A DNA stretch of 64,000 nt from Sycobia sp. Sy_11 (Eukaryota; Arthropoda; Insecta; Hymenoptera; Epichrysomallidae), in the NCBI GenBank assembly GCA_018907035.1, contig JACCIC010000040.1, positions 1,767,501 to 1,831,500 of the forward strand, given 5' to 3'. The notes under the pieces are model-generated. The model searched no databases. It saw only the letters and a list, made by a program, of their open reading frames with translations, and was not told the origin of the DNA. Of this stretch, positions 11,221 through 24,130 are shown one piece after another. The position numbers and the translations under genes are program-made. Within the stretch, counting starts at the first letter, position 1, and every line of letters starts with the position of its first letter.

Positions 11221-13074
11221 ATTATTTATAAAAATTGTCTGGTACATTTCGTTTTGTTCATACCGATTTTTGCTTCTATTTTCATTTTGGCTAACAAGCG
11301 TCTTCAGACTCCAAAACAGGCAATCTTAACAATAAGAAAGATGTAAATGCCTAAAGTTTAAATATTCTTATTTTCAAAATTGTTCCCCGCAGAATGATAC
11401 ATGGAATTACAGTTTCGTTTTTAAAGTATAATAAAGAGACAGCATTTTGACGTCCCGCGTAATTTAAGATATCGATTTAACAGTTGACTATTTTAGTTTT
11501 CTTCTACTTATTATTTGTCCCCCACTTATTATCTGAATTTATGAGGTGAAACTGTACGAACACTATTATCAAATTGTTCAACTGACATTTTTACTCTTTT
11601 TTACCTGTATTAGCTATAAAACATAGAGATGTCAATGATAAATACTTAATTAGAGAATGACTAATAATAAAAGATTATAGTGGATGCATTGTTGTTTGTG
11701 CGGTAATGTTTTATGTGCTGGCTCTTTCTATTGGTAATCAAATTTTATGAACCAAGCAGTAAGCAACAGATAGAAATGAAATAATATAATTACGAAACTT
11801 TGAAATCAACTAAACGTACTAATTATTTCGCTCTATATTAATTTTAGATAGATAAGATTTAAAGACCAAAGAGATAATTTTATCTGAAAGGTGCATTTTT
11901 TGATAACGAGATACGACATTCAAAAGTCCAAAAAATAGCTTCAAGGGAGGTTGAATGAAGAAATAGGTCAATATAATATTTATTACAATTAAGAAACCTA
12001 TAAAGAATGTATAAAATAACATTTGGAAAAAGTTCAAAAATTAAAATTTCAAAAGTCTCGAAAGCCTCAAAAGTCCAGATTATCCTAATATATTATTATT
12101 CTGTATAAAGTATCGATGAAAATATCCTAACATAGCAAATTTGGCTTCAACTTCTAATATCGACGAAAATCTATTTTCGTACAAGGAGCACTGCTTTATT
12201 TACCTAAATACTTCATTGTTGCAATCTAATTAATGCAAAGCCCTACTTTTGAATTCAGCTTTAAATCTAATATCGAGAATATCAAATATTCAATGGTAAT
12301 ATTTATATGAAAATATATAAATTCTCAATGAAATACAGAGCATTAACGATAACTATATAGTTCTTCTTTATCGCTTCGTTATGTATCATTTGGTCACCGC
12401 TAATGGCCGACGAACTTTGATCATCCATTGCCCGAGGGTTGACTCCTCTGCTCGCCTCGTTAGCGAAAGCCCAACAACACGGTTACAAAATTTTCATCGT
12501 TCCGGCTCGCGAGTTAGCGAGGGACAGGGGCTTTTTTTACAAAATAGATATACGAACTAGTTTGGCGTTATACATAGAGTTGATTTGAACTTCGAACACG
12601 AAAACTGACCGGCAATTTCGAAAAGTTTCCTAAATTTTTTCTTCTTTTCGCGTTTTGAGGAAGATTGCTTTCTTCCGAAGTAGAATTAAAAGGCGGAGAT
12701 TTTTATTTTAAACCGGCAAGTTCGAGGAACTAGGACAAGTGAGAAATGTTCTTTTTTGTAACGGGAATGAAGTCCGGAAGTACACGATGAAAGTTGGAGA
12801 AAAGTTGAAAAGTAGCGGTTCTCGGTAAAGTTTCTGGAAAAGGTAATGCCATATGTAGCGTAATGCGTGTTTTTATGTAAGATTGGATGCATATCTGATT
12901 GTGATTGCACGAGCTCGATTTTCTTCTCTTATCGAGAAAACCGAAAGTGTCCTAGTTTGAAACTCAATATTTACTTAGACATCTATTTATAGAGAAGAAA
13001 TATATTAAATTTTCCGGTCTGGGATTCTTCATCGCAGTATTAGTTCTGTAATCTCTCAGCTTCATCCATCTCGT

Positions 13075-13124
<50 letters not shown>

Positions 13125-13143
13125 CCCTCTCCCTCTCCCTCTC
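13075..13143. repeat. (CT)n followed by (CTCCCT)n
   Basis: A perfect CT run of about 23 units passes directly into three CTCCCT-type hexamers, suggesting derivation of the hexamer from the dinucleotide. Confidence 0.95.
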
Positions 13144-13199
13144 GCATTCTCAATTTTATAACGTATATAGGATCACTGACTTGCGTTTCCTTGGCTCTC

Positions 13200-13480
13200 C
13201 TTAAATGAACTTTACGTCAGGTACAAAAAAGAAAGGAAAACATAGACAAGCAATGAGCGTGACGCCCCTGAAAATCTGGCGAACCGTTAAAAGAGCAACG
13301 TTAACGGGATGCGTATATGACCCCCTCCCACGCGACTCTGACTCGAAAGCCCGAAGCTTATCGCCTCTAGAGCAAGCTCCTCCCAATACTCCACCCTCTC
13401 CCCGCGGACACCGACGACAATATTTACACACTCGTCGGCGCGAGGCTAAACATCGAGATCGAGTCGGTTGATATACTTTT
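13200..13480. other. CpG-rich patch
   Basis: Short GC-rich segment with 76-88 codon open frames on both strands that are shadows of each other. No recognisable domain. Confidence 0.4.
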
Positions 13481-15050
13481 CGTGATAGTTTGCACAGCTC
13501 ACCCTCTCGATGTTATTCATGCAAATAAATCGAGCAAATAGACATACATACCTATATACATATATTCATGCGCGTATACACAAATGCACACACGCGCGCG
13601 CGCGCGCATATATAGATATATATTATAGAGTCTTCAAAGCAAATGATTTAATAATATTTTCAGAAATCGCAATGTTTACTTCCGATCTTTGGAACATTTT
13701 CGAGGGAATAGTACTTTTGGCGAAAAAAGAAAAATATGTAATTAATGTGACGAATTCAAATTGGAAAAATGATACACGGTTTAGTATGTGTATATACATA
13801 CATAATACATACATATATGGGTATCTATATAGATTGGGTTGAACGAGGAACAATGTTGATGAGTGCGTGTTGAGACGTTCCATGGGCACCGAGCAAGCAA
13901 AGCTAATTAATTGGAAGCGAAGCTCACTCTCGTAAACCCCCTCCTCCCCCGCTACTTAGCCAGCGAGCGATGTTTGCCAAAGTCAAGTACCCGTGGGTTC
14001 GCACTCGAACTTTTGCATCGATTATGTGCACTGCAGCCTTTGTGTCCCGAAACTCGCCGAATTTCTAATATCGATGATCGTCTCCCATGGAATTCCTCAC
14101 AGAATATTTTCATTTTCATTTTTTAAACTATTCGATTGTATCTCAGTAGAAATTGCGCTAGATCCTTGTAAATGAAGATATTGCCTTCGAGAAACTTAGG
14201 TGAACTTTCAAGATTTCTTCCCATATTGCGATTTAATTAAAACCTCAATTTTGGACATCGCAACATTTTGTTTCAAATGATGAATGCCTTACTCAAGTAT
14301 AACGATTAATCAATAATACATGTTTAGTAATTTTATATTACGTTTGCATGATGTAGGGTACATTTAAAATTTTCAAACGGCGAATGAAAGTCTTAAAAGT
14401 CTTTGCTATCTGTCTGGCCATTGTTGATAGTGGCGTCAAGTTTTTTTTTGCACATAATGCTGAACTGAAAGTAGCTAAATAAAATTTGGTAATCCACTCT
14501 ATTTAATAGCAAATTTTCACAATCAGAGATCCTCGTAAGGCTCGTATAATAAATTTGGAAGTCGCTAGTTAATTTTATTAAAGGGCAACAGAAGAATATG
14601 TATAAATTTTTTTTTAATTTTTTTACCGTTTTCTCGAAATGATGTAAAATTGATACAACAGATACCAGGAGAGCGCGGATTTAACTTACAAACATCCAAA
14701 AACTAAATTTATTATTATAAATTGGCAGATTGTTAATAGATCCCAGTGCATTCGAGTTTGAAATTCTAATGAACCTCAGGCAATATAGATCAGCTGACCT
14801 CAGATTTTGACTCAGCGATCTCAAAAACATGACGACATATTGGAATATAGTTATAAACGTATGTAACTGTACAGTTACAGCAATAAATAATAATTTTCGC
14901 TACCTATCTAGATTAGAAGCTGGATTATATATCATGTTATGGCGTTTATACATATATACAGGATAGATACGAATCTTTTTATAGAATACCGAGAAATCTA
15001 CCAACTGATAATACCTTAATTTTACTTTATACTGAGTCTAAACAATAAAA
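13480..15050. other. Mixed AT-rich non-coding stretch
   Basis: Contains an alternating CA/CG run at 13585-13608 (Z-DNA-prone in principle) and otherwise AT-rich sequence. A somewhat richer segment lies at 13900-14100. No gene recognised. Confidence 0.5.
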
Positions 15051-15056
15051 AATAGA

Positions 15057-15372
15057 ATGTACCTCGGAATAAGAAATAAATTATCGAAAGTCAAAAGTCT
15101 CTCTCGTTCAGAGATCAAGGAATTTGAACGGAGAGCCCACTCATTGCCTATAAGCCAAAGATCGGCAAAATCAATGAGACTAGCAGGAGAGACACTGGGC
15201 GAAGTGGAGGAGGGGGATAAAAGCGTGATCCGGATCGAGCAGCCCGACTTCGGAGCTGATGCTGTAATCTTGTACGACGCGCGTGACGAGCATAGTGCTT
15301 ATACCCTACATACGTGAGCGCACTCAGCGGCTCGCGAGTGTTTTGACAAGTGGTCCGCCGCACATAAGGATA

Positions 15373-15431
<59 letters not shown>

Positions 15432-15540
15432 TGGGGGGACATAGATAGAGACGCCGAGCTTGCACATACCATGGAAATAAAAATAGAAGGAGGCAATTCG
15501 CTTTCTGGAATTAAGCGATAGCGCAGTCGCGCGTGTTTAG
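15057..15540. other. GC-rich patch next to GA tract
   Basis: Moderately GC-rich sequence. An 86-codon frame (15057-15317, +) starts at ATG and stops just before the GA tract. It has mixed composition and no recognised motif, so it is not called as a gene. Confidence 0.35.
15376..15425. repeat. (AG)n microsatellite
   Basis: Perfect AG run of about 25 units, followed by a G-rich run. Confidence 0.97.
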
Positions 15541-16870
15541 AACAAAGTTTTTTATAGTCGAAGCACAGCCGAACATTACAAATAATTCATAAGTAGCATT
15601 AACTTATAATAAGAGTCTTCAGTGACTGGTTAATCAATCACTTCCATCTGAAGTGAAACCATTATGCTTTTGCCATTCATTTATAGGTAAATCTTATATA
15701 TGAGATTTTCTATAATGCAATGAAAAAAAAGATCAATTTCTAAGCTTAAATATAGTTATATTAATTAAATGTTGCAGACTATGATTAATTCTATCAATTT
15801 TTATGTGTTGAAAGTGCGTCAAGATACAAATTTGATAACTCATATACACATATATGAGACAAATATAAAAAACAAATGCCAATTAATATAGTATTTAATT
15901 AAAAGATAAGGCGTCTATTTTCTGAGTCACTTTAAAACTCTGATGTTAGTTATTTGCATTCGAATATAGATTATAAACAATTGAATTGAGTGTGTAACAA
16001 TTGAAGCAGAATTATTCGTCAAAACAACATTTATTTTATTTCGTAATATAGATACGAAAAGTAAATTAGCAATTCACATTTCAATTGCCATAATTATACA
16101 CGTTTATACTGTACATGTTGCTTGTAAAACTTAATAAAATTTGAAATCTGTACCTTCCCTGCCCGTTTACAATATATATATATAAATATTTTTTTTTCTT
16201 AATCAAAATTGTAGTTTTAATTGTTACTATTAAGAAAAGTTTTAACTGTGTATTTAATTTATTATTAAAATAAAGGATATTGCATACAATTTATAGAAAA
16301 ATGGTTTGGGTGAAATTTTGAGAAAAGATATATCTTAAGAGTCCCAACGATCATCAACTCAAGTCTGGTTTAAACTCTCTAGAAATGCGTTACACTACAA
16401 TAGAACCCAGATAAAAAATCTGACATAGTTGCTATCAACTCGAACTTGACTGAAGTCCAGATGTTTTCTACACAAACAACATCATATCAAATGTTGCAAT
16501 CGATGTTGTGCCTGTACGTTTCACTTTTCCAATAAATCAGCCACCATTGCGAATTCGGTAATAAACAAATTTTATTGAAGTGCAAGATGTGAAGTCGTCC
16601 CTTCATTTTTTCTGTCAGAACAAAAAGAGATTTTTAAAAAAATTAAGTTTACCCCTTTGTAATTCATTTTTTAATCAATATCAACTGTGATTATTTTATC
16701 TTAGAGCACGTTTCTAGAGAGTTTCATAATCATACTTGCATTGATGGAACAGATTGTCTTATCGTATATTCCGGTGTTATCATAGAGGCAAATTAGGGAG
16801 AAGTATATGGTTCAGTACAACCACGACGACTTTCGTCTCTTGTAATAATTTTCTTCTTTTTTATTAATGC
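15540..16870. other. AT-rich non-coding stretch
   Basis: Dense stops. One imperfect hairpin (ACAACATC with GATGTTGT) lies at about 16477-16508. Nothing else seen. Confidence 0.55.
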
Positions 16871-16879
16871 TGCGGACAG

Positions 16880-17460
16880 CATTATTATCCCAAACGCTTA
16901 TTGACGAATCCGACTAATTCCGTGCAACAACCAATCGCGATTAAAGAGAGCCGATTGCGGCGATGCTGCACCCCTCCCGTTAGCTCATCAACCACGATTG
17001 GTCTATATACCCGCTACACACGGCGACACACCCTCCCCCGCCCGACTCGCAAAATTGCCGAAATCCCTCGAATCGCCCCGTTATCCGTCCTCGTTATTAT
17101 AGTTATTACAGCGAGCTTCGTCTCCGCCGTCGCCGCCGCCACCCCGTAGTCTTTGTCTCCGTGGTTCTGGTTTTCGCGTGCTCCGACCGAACGCCCAATT
17201 ACATCCTCTTCACCCCCTCCCTCCATCCCGCCCCTACCGAACTGACAAACAAACGCAATTTGGCTAATGCCTTGCGTCTTTGTTTAGGCGGAAACTCTGG
17301 GCCGACGCGGTACTAGATATTGGCAAGGTAAGCGAACGCGGCGTACCATTTCGGTCGCGCCCGTTTAACGGCATTTTAAGCCCGCACTTAGATTGGTCTA
17401 TTTCTTTCCCCGAATTCCAACGAGTATGGCGCTTATTTTCCATTTTTTCTTCTATCTTCA
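16880..17460. other. CpG-rich patch with CCAAT-type motifs
   Basis: GC-rich segment holding CCAAT near 16930 and its reverse ATTGG near 16996 and 17393; the string GATTGGTCTAT occurs at both of the last two sites. The microexon-like segment at 17288-17327 lies inside. Could be a regulatory region. Confidence 0.4.
17288..17327 (+). CDS. Possible 40-nt microexon (unverified)
   Basis: The segment is preceded by a branch-point-like CTAAT, a pyrimidine-rich run and TTTAG, and followed by AAG|GTAAGC, so both splice sites fit the insect consensus. If the first base completes an upstream codon, it reads 13 codons without a stop: RKLWADAVLDIGK. The frame starting at the first base is also open (AETLGRRGTRYWQ). 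The third frame has a stop. I do not recognise either peptide. At 40 nt it would shift frame if skipped. Such signal combinations can arise by chance in 64 kb, so this stays a hypothesis. Confidence 0.25.
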
Positions 17461-17788
17461 TGACAGGATATTGTTATGATTATTTCTAGATCAGGAAGCC
17501 GATAAATGTTATATCTTTGTTCATAATAGAAGACGGAATCCTTTATATGCGTCAATGGACGAAGCGTTGGAGTTTAATCAAGGAAATCGATTAAACAAAG
17601 GATTACAAGCATATATATATAAGTTTTAATTTATGAGTATAACAAATTTAAGTAAACAAGTAAACAACTAACGATCCGGCTCAGATTTATATTTCCAGTT
17701 CTGTATTATTAAATTTTAATTGCGTTTGAGAATTACGCTGTTTGAAATGAAGGATTAGTATAATCAATTTATTCAGCTCCCTCTCGCT

Positions 17789-17794
<6 letters not shown>

Positions 17795-17838
<44 letters not shown>

Positions 17839-17854
17839 GTGTGTGTGTTTGTGA
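17795..17854. repeat. (CT)n followed by short (GT)n
   Basis: Perfect CT run to 17836, then a GTGTGTG run. Confidence 0.95.
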
Positions 17855-20276
17855 GAAATCTTTTTTTTAAAGAATTATAATTAAAATATTTACTTATTCA
17901 TCTGAATTCAGGGGAAATGGTTAAAGATGTCGTTCTGACAAGCTGACAGAGACTACATGATGATCCAATAGGTATAATATTTATAAACAAATAGAAACAA
18001 TAGCACAATAATAAAACTTTTTCACTTCTGTAGGACAAATATAGGCTCTAATATCAGTCATTAATGAATTTTTAATTGACCAATGAATAAGCATTTAATT
18101 TTATCAAAGCGCATATCTCTAACAACCTACTTTTATTACATTGCCTAAATAATCAAGGGATAATCAGCATTCGAAGGAACTTTAAGTTAACCGATGCTTC
18201 AAAGATAAGCAAATACATACAGGCAAGTAAAACAGCAATCACCACTTGTGGAATTCCATATTCGACAGGTGGCAAGTTACTAATTAGAGGGCTGTTTGTA
18301 AGCTGCAGCACAGCCATGGCCGACGGTAAAAAATTTCATTAATCGAACTGCTCAGAGTGTTTGTTACAAAAAACATTCTATTTCATTTATGGTTAAAGAT
18401 TCTTTGCTTTTCTTGCACAAGCTCGTTTTCTTGAATCTTAATAGAAGATAAAAGAATGATTAATGACCTTCTCTGCTCTTGCTGATAATCAAATTTCTTA
18501 TGCTTATGTAATCAGTAACTTATGTACCTTTTAGTTTCAAAATCCAGTTGAATCAATTTGTGCACTACAATGAAGTCATTTAAATTTGAGCTAGTAATTC
18601 AGTATTTCATTTTTAATCCGTAATTTTAATCCATTATTTACTCGTTCTTCTAATTATTGCATAATATATCACTTTTATGACGAATATTTAGATATTTCAA
18701 AACTAATTAAGCAAATAATGACTTTGCACTGAATCGTTTAAAGAACTTAAAACATTATATGTTTTATTCTCATGTTCTCAATTACTTCAATTTCAAGATC
18801 AATTATTAAATGTATGGGTTTTCCATAATTACTTCAATCCTCGACGATAATGAATTGTTAAAGCTCAGTTAATCTTGTCAGAATGAATATTCCCATATGA
18901 CCTTGGCTGGTAATCAGGCGCCAGGGAGATAGTCGACTCGCATAAGAGGAAGTAACCTCGTCACCGTCGGTAGATAAGAAAATTAATTTCAATATACTAT
19001 AAGAATTTGGATGGTGCCTAGTATATTACATAGCTAGAGTGAATTGTATAGTTAGACTTTTAGTTTGCTAGTAAACGGTTTGTTACTTTAGTTCTGCCGT
19101 ATAAGAGATGCCACGACGTCGTTTCTTATATATCAAAGTCCACGAATCGATTCGAAAATATCCTACAGAACCGAGCAGAAATTTTTCCCGATCTCCTAAA
19201 AGTTTTCTAGACCTGTTATATAATTGAAAAAATTGGATATTTCAATATTTACTTTTATTATAATATCCATTATTTATATTTCATTCGATTAGTCAGTCCA
19301 ATAAACATAATAGAGTAATATTACTTATAACTTATTACATTACCAATATTGCATGTAAAGCAAAGCTGAACTTTATAAAAAAGTTTTATACAACTTGAAG
19401 AAAAAGATGTTACTGGAAATGTTGGCATTTCAGCCCGCGACAAACAGATAACTTTCCAGAGAATGATATTCAATTAAATGTTTCTTTTATTTTAGACAGT
19501 TCATACCACATAAATCATAACTCCTGATTCCATTACTCTGCAATTGATGTTATAGCCACTACATTCAACCCATTGCCTGGCATCTGGTGCTAAAAAAATT
19601 GAACTGCCAGCTGTTAGTATGTTTTTGCGAACCCGGTAACTTGGTTTCGTCTACAATCAATGTGACGTCCGTAAACTCTCGTGTACAGAAGTCGTGCAAA
19701 TTTCTGAATCGCTTTGATGCAAATCATGACCGTTTTTTCATTCATGATAAATATAGTATCAAGGCTAAACCCACTACTGATGAAAAGTTGGCACAGGATC
19801 GATAACTTATCGCCTATAAGAATGAAATTTTATCCATTCCGTATGATATTGTATTGTATTGTATTATCTAAACAAATTTGAATATTCCGAAGCTTGTTCG
19901 AATTTAGAAATTTGATTGTTAAGCAATCTGATACCACATTGTGCATTTTACTATCAGGAATGGAAAACTGCTCAAAATATGCAATATTGATTGTTAGAAT
20001 AATATCAATACCCACCAATTGTTTTAAACAGAGTGATACGTAGCACTTCCTAAATTCAAATTCAAATGAAAATCTTGGTGAGTGTTATTCGCACAGCCAT
20101 TCCGAAAAATGTTTATATTGTGTTCATCACGTGGTAGTAACGAAACATTAAGATCAGTATTAAATATTGTAATATATTATAATATAATATGTAAATATTG
20201 TAATAAATGGGAATAATTTTATACAAATTCTATATTAGTGGATGGAAATAAGCATGTCGACTGTTCTTAGATAAAA

Positions 20277-20614
20277 TTAATAAGTATTTCTATTGATCTT
20301 ACAGACCAATTAAATTAATAATAATATATAATTATATTAATATATGTTTATATTATTTATGATAATATTATCAGACATATGTTAATATTATCAGAGTGTA
20401 CTTTACTAATAAAAAAATTTGGTTCAGCTAATAAATATTTTTATTTCAGATTAGTCTACGGGGGTGATTTTAAACAAGGACAGTCTGACTATCATCATAA
20501 TTGCTAATTAATTATATATTGATATGTATTAATATTAATATAAACATATATTAATGTAATTATATATTATTTTTAATATAATTGGACTGTAAGACCAATA
20601 GAAATATTTATTAA
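20277..20614. mobile_element. Non-autonomous DNA transposon (MITE), intact copy
   Basis: Two inverted arms, 20277-20355 and 20536-20614, align over 79 bp without a gap and with about six mismatches (my hand count, roughly 92%). Each arm begins with TTAA at its outer edge, consistent with a TTAA target duplication as known for piggyBac-type elements; the superfamily is inference. The 180-bp interior has no open frame, so the element cannot encode a transposase. The interior carries the core TCAGATT ... GATTTTAAACAAGG that recurs near 2160-2200 and, inverted, near 62665-62700. I do not recognise the family. The AT-rich arms could mimic an inverted repeat by chance, but a 79-bp ungapped match with non-trivial stretches such as TCTTACAG argues against that. 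Confidence 0.8.
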
Positions 20615-21403
20615 TGTTATATATTAATAAAATATTTTTCTGCATATACTATAAGAATAAAATGAAAGTATACAGCATAGATAAGTCATACTTAAAATTT
20701 CTATAGCGTAAGTTTTAATTAAGATGTCGAAAATTGAAGAGTGTGCTTAAGAAAAGCTTTGAAATATCTTAAAATCTGAAGTAATCAGGAGAACAAAGTT
20801 TATAAAATTTATTATCAAGACTATCACTCTTTATTTAATAAATTAAAATTAAAAATGAATTCCGATAATCGAATTATATATCATATAAAATGAATATAAT
20901 TCATGTATTGACGAATTTTTTCATATAGCTGAAGCATTTTTTTTCGGCATCTATAAAAAGACGAAAATATCATAGTTTTTTTCAGAGGAATAAAATCGCC
21001 TGAAATGAATTTTTTTTTATTTTTAGTCAACGTCATGGACAGTTATTAATACTTATGTATTGATGAGTATATATCATTATAGATCAATTACCATTGACCT
21101 ATACTGGATTAAAAAAAAATTTTATATTTTTTAGTTTTATATTTTCTTTCATTAATCATTGAGCAATCGTTTTTCTTTTACCCTAAACTGTATAATCACT
21201 TGTTGAGCCTCACTATGTGCTGAAAGACAGCCCTCCCGCAATGTTTAAAAATAATATAATTGAAACTCGTCCTATATAAACGAGCGAATGTTTGAATTTC
21301 TAATCAACTTATACTATATTAAAACATTGTTTTCATCCATGGATATAAAATGAAGGACCAGATTTCCTTTTTGACAACATTCCAGGGCATTGATACGTTT
21401 TCA

Positions 21404-21415
<12 letters not shown>

Positions 21416-21444
<29 letters not shown>
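21416..21444. repeat. (CT)n microsatellite
   Basis: Perfect CT run. Confidence 0.96.
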
Positions 21445-21447
<3 letters not shown>

Positions 21448-21589
21448 GCCTTCTAAAATGATGGGATCCCTTCCCCTCGACAGAGAACAATTCATTGGAT
21501 TGACTTCTGTCAAGTGGCATAGTCTAATGCCTATGCAGGCTGCAATTACGAGATGGAGGGAACGGCGTAGGAAACGAGTGGGGCGACAG

Positions 21590-21840
21590 CGAGAGCGATA
21601 GGTATATAAGGAAGAGCTCAGAGGGCCTTCGCCCGAGGTTTAATCTCGAGCCCGATAGCTATGTATATCGTCGCAATTATTCTTCGGCTAGCCCGCCCGA
21701 GTCTCGGGCGCCTCGTTAATTATCGTCCTTTAAGCGATACTTTGGTCCCGTCCGGACGGCCGGGTGCCCCCCGCAACCCCCGCTCAGGCACACACCGCTA
21801 TCCCGCTACCCCTTAACCTCCTGTTATGCCTCAAGATACT

Positions 21841-21874
<34 letters not shown>

Positions 21875-21946
21875 ACACACCACACACACACACACACACG
21901 CACACACACACACCACACACACACACACACACACACCACACACACA

Positions 21947-21994
<48 letters not shown>

Positions 21995-22720
21995 GCGCAC
22001 ACCCCCTCTCTAGGGGAGAGGGAGGGAGAGAGAGAGAGAGAGACGCCTGTATATTCGATCCCCTCTTCTCTTACAGTTTTCTCCTTATATATAAACGGCG
22101 TGCGGCGATGGGCCGTGATAACGAAATATCGCCCTCCGTCGCACGGGGTAGGCCGGAAGGGAGGACGGAAGGGAGACCGGGGTCGGCCTAATAAATTGGA
22201 ATTGGTTTGCATGAATTCTTTCATGCTGATAGCTCGGGAGTCGTGCTGGAGACTTTTAATGATACCGCGGGGCTTCCTTATACACGCAAAACTCCCCTTC
22301 CCGCGTCGCCGCTCCCGGATCATGCTTAATTCGATTTCTTGTTTATCAACCATGCGGTTAGGCCCGCGCGTCGTTGTCAAGCAGTGGGGTGGAAGTTACG
22401 TTTCTCTAACCTACGTTTCTCTCCCTTTATTTTTACCCTCGATGTGTGCGCGCGCGCGCGTGTAGGTTCATCAATAGGATACACCAATACATTTCGTTAC
22501 GAACAGTGCGAGAAAAGCGCCGGTTTAGTCAGGGGATACGCTTAATTCCCAGGAGCGAGCCGACGAAATGTTCGAAACGAATACTCGCTCTATGAATGAA
22601 AATAAACAGTTTGTAGGAGTAATGCAAGTTTATCTTATACTATATGTCGAATATATTCGCTGCGATACCCCGGCTATGCGTGTGCGCGAAGCAACACATG
22701 GCCTATAACTCTGATTCATG
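21590..22720. other. CpG-rich patch with a compound CA/GA repeat
   Basis: GC-rich sequence starting just after a TATA-like TATATAAGG (21602-21610). It contains the long CA/GA compound repeat and an alternating GC run (22447-22460). Open frames of up to 233 codons cross it on both strands, but most of their length is Thr-His or Val-Cys repeat and the remainder is unrecognisable. Confidence 0.5.
21842..21995. repeat. Compound (CA)n-(GA)n repeat
   Basis: About 138 bp of CA units broken at several places by an extra C (CACACCACAC), then GA units. A second GA run follows near 22025-22042. Confidence 0.96.
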
Positions 22721-23530
22721 CATGATTCGCCTGGATTTATTACCGTAAATCGAAACGTAATAAATTTTAAGCGTATTTTAATTTTTAAACATTAAATTAA
22801 ACGAAATTTATTTTTGAAAAAAATCTTTATACGTATTGTAAAAATTTCGTTGCATATCGAATATATAAATCTGAATCACTTTATTTGACTATGGAGACAG
22901 TTGCTTAGCCGAAGCCGTTACAGCGTATTATTTCAAAAATTTACATAATCACTCCTCTGTAGATTTTTTTCTATAGGAAAAAAATGGTTTTATTCTACAA
23001 AAATTGTTTTCTTCAAATCCCGCGTCATATATTAGCAAACAAAGTGATTCTGTAAAAAAATATATAGAAAATGATATCGGCTATTTTCTTTCCACTCTGT
23101 GCATTATTTTCAACATCCGGAATGCCTGAATGCTGAATGCAAAACCGAAGGTCCGTGGGGCTGACGATGAAATACGGAATAATAACAGCAATTTATAATG
23201 CTCTCAGGCACGCGCGAAAAATAGGCATGGAAATTGCAAACGTGTAAATTTCACGATGCAAAATATATTGTAATTGTTAAAATGCAATTTTGTAAACGCT
23301 CTTTTCAGCCCGAAACAAGGGATACGAGGCCCTCGAGTCCATCAGCGGCAGTGCAACGGCCGATTAATTTTAGTAAACAAAAAAAAAGAAGAACTTTTAA
23401 CACATAGTATGCGATACACGCCCTCGCCGCAATTGAACTAAATTTCCATGAATCAAACTAATTTCCCACATATTCGAGTAAACAGCGTATCTGCCCGTAG
23501 AATCAAATCGACGAATTAGACGATTTTAAA
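22720..23530. other. Mixed AT-rich non-coding stretch
   Basis: AT-rich with a moderately GC segment at 23100-23360. No gene signals. Confidence 0.5.
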
Positions 23531-23539
23531 TTCTAGAGG

Positions 23540-24130
23540 CCGTTTATTGCGCCTCTCCCCATTCCCGCCTCTGGAGATGTAAATCGGATTTAATTAATGC
23601 TTCAACCTGCGAGGCACCGGGCGAGACCGCCCAAAATTCAGCGATGTTCATTAAATTTGGAAAACTCGCGCCGACTCGCGAAATACCCCCCCCTCCCCGC
23701 CACTTCTCGTTTTCGCGTTCGCTCGCGCACCTCCGCACTGCGGCGCTACTTCGGCTCGCTCGAGCTGTTTCTTGCTGACCCCCTCCCCCCGCCCCCATGC
23801 CCCACAAGCACGTGTGTGCACACACGTAAACGCACACACTCAAAGACATTCGCTGTTTCCCTCCCTTTCGGAAGCCGGGGCTATACTGCAGCGAAGCGTC
23901 CGACACCGCAGCCCGGCGTTTTCTGTTCTCGGTTTTGCGGTGCCCGGCTCCGGCGGACTTTAACCGCCCGCGAGCGCCGTGACAAAATGGCATTAATTCT
24001 TATTTTTGCCCGTTCGGTGCGCAAAAACAAAGAGCAACGCGGCTTATTTCGTATCCCGACCTTTCGTATCACACCTCTGGAAATTGTTATTATGGCAGCG
24101 TGGAATTTTCGCGCAAGACATATCTAGAAA
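23540..24130. other. CpG-rich patch
   Basis: GC-rich sequence with poly-C-rich stretches and a CACGTGTGTGCACACACGTG-type partly self-complementary run near 23810-23828. Long frames on both strands (149 and 176 codons) overlap and look compositional. Confidence 0.45.

Larger units (their letters stand above)
9570..13020. other. Long AT-rich non-coding stretch
   Basis: Mostly AT-rich with stops in all frames. Exceptions are a TA tract (10319-10374), a segment of mixed composition at 10900-11110 that could be a conserved non-coding element, and a CT-rich stretch at 11140-11220. No gene was recognised. Confidence 0.55.
17460..21290. other. Long AT-rich non-coding stretch with an intact MITE
   Basis: AT-rich with few exceptions. 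It contains a CT tract (17795-17836), a nested palindrome (19100-19130), a short (ATTGT)n run near 19846-19864 and the MITE at 20277-20614. A 72-codon frame at 19587-19805 (+) is unremarkable. Confidence 0.55.

Noticed and set aside
18316..18325. GCCATGGCCGACG|GTAAAA, ideal start context before a donor-like site
   Set aside because: Only three codons before the donor; the surrounding sequence has no other promoter or exon evidence.
21764..22465. 233-codon frame
   Set aside because: Much of it is Thr-His repeat from the CA tract; the rest overlaps a 198-codon antisense frame.
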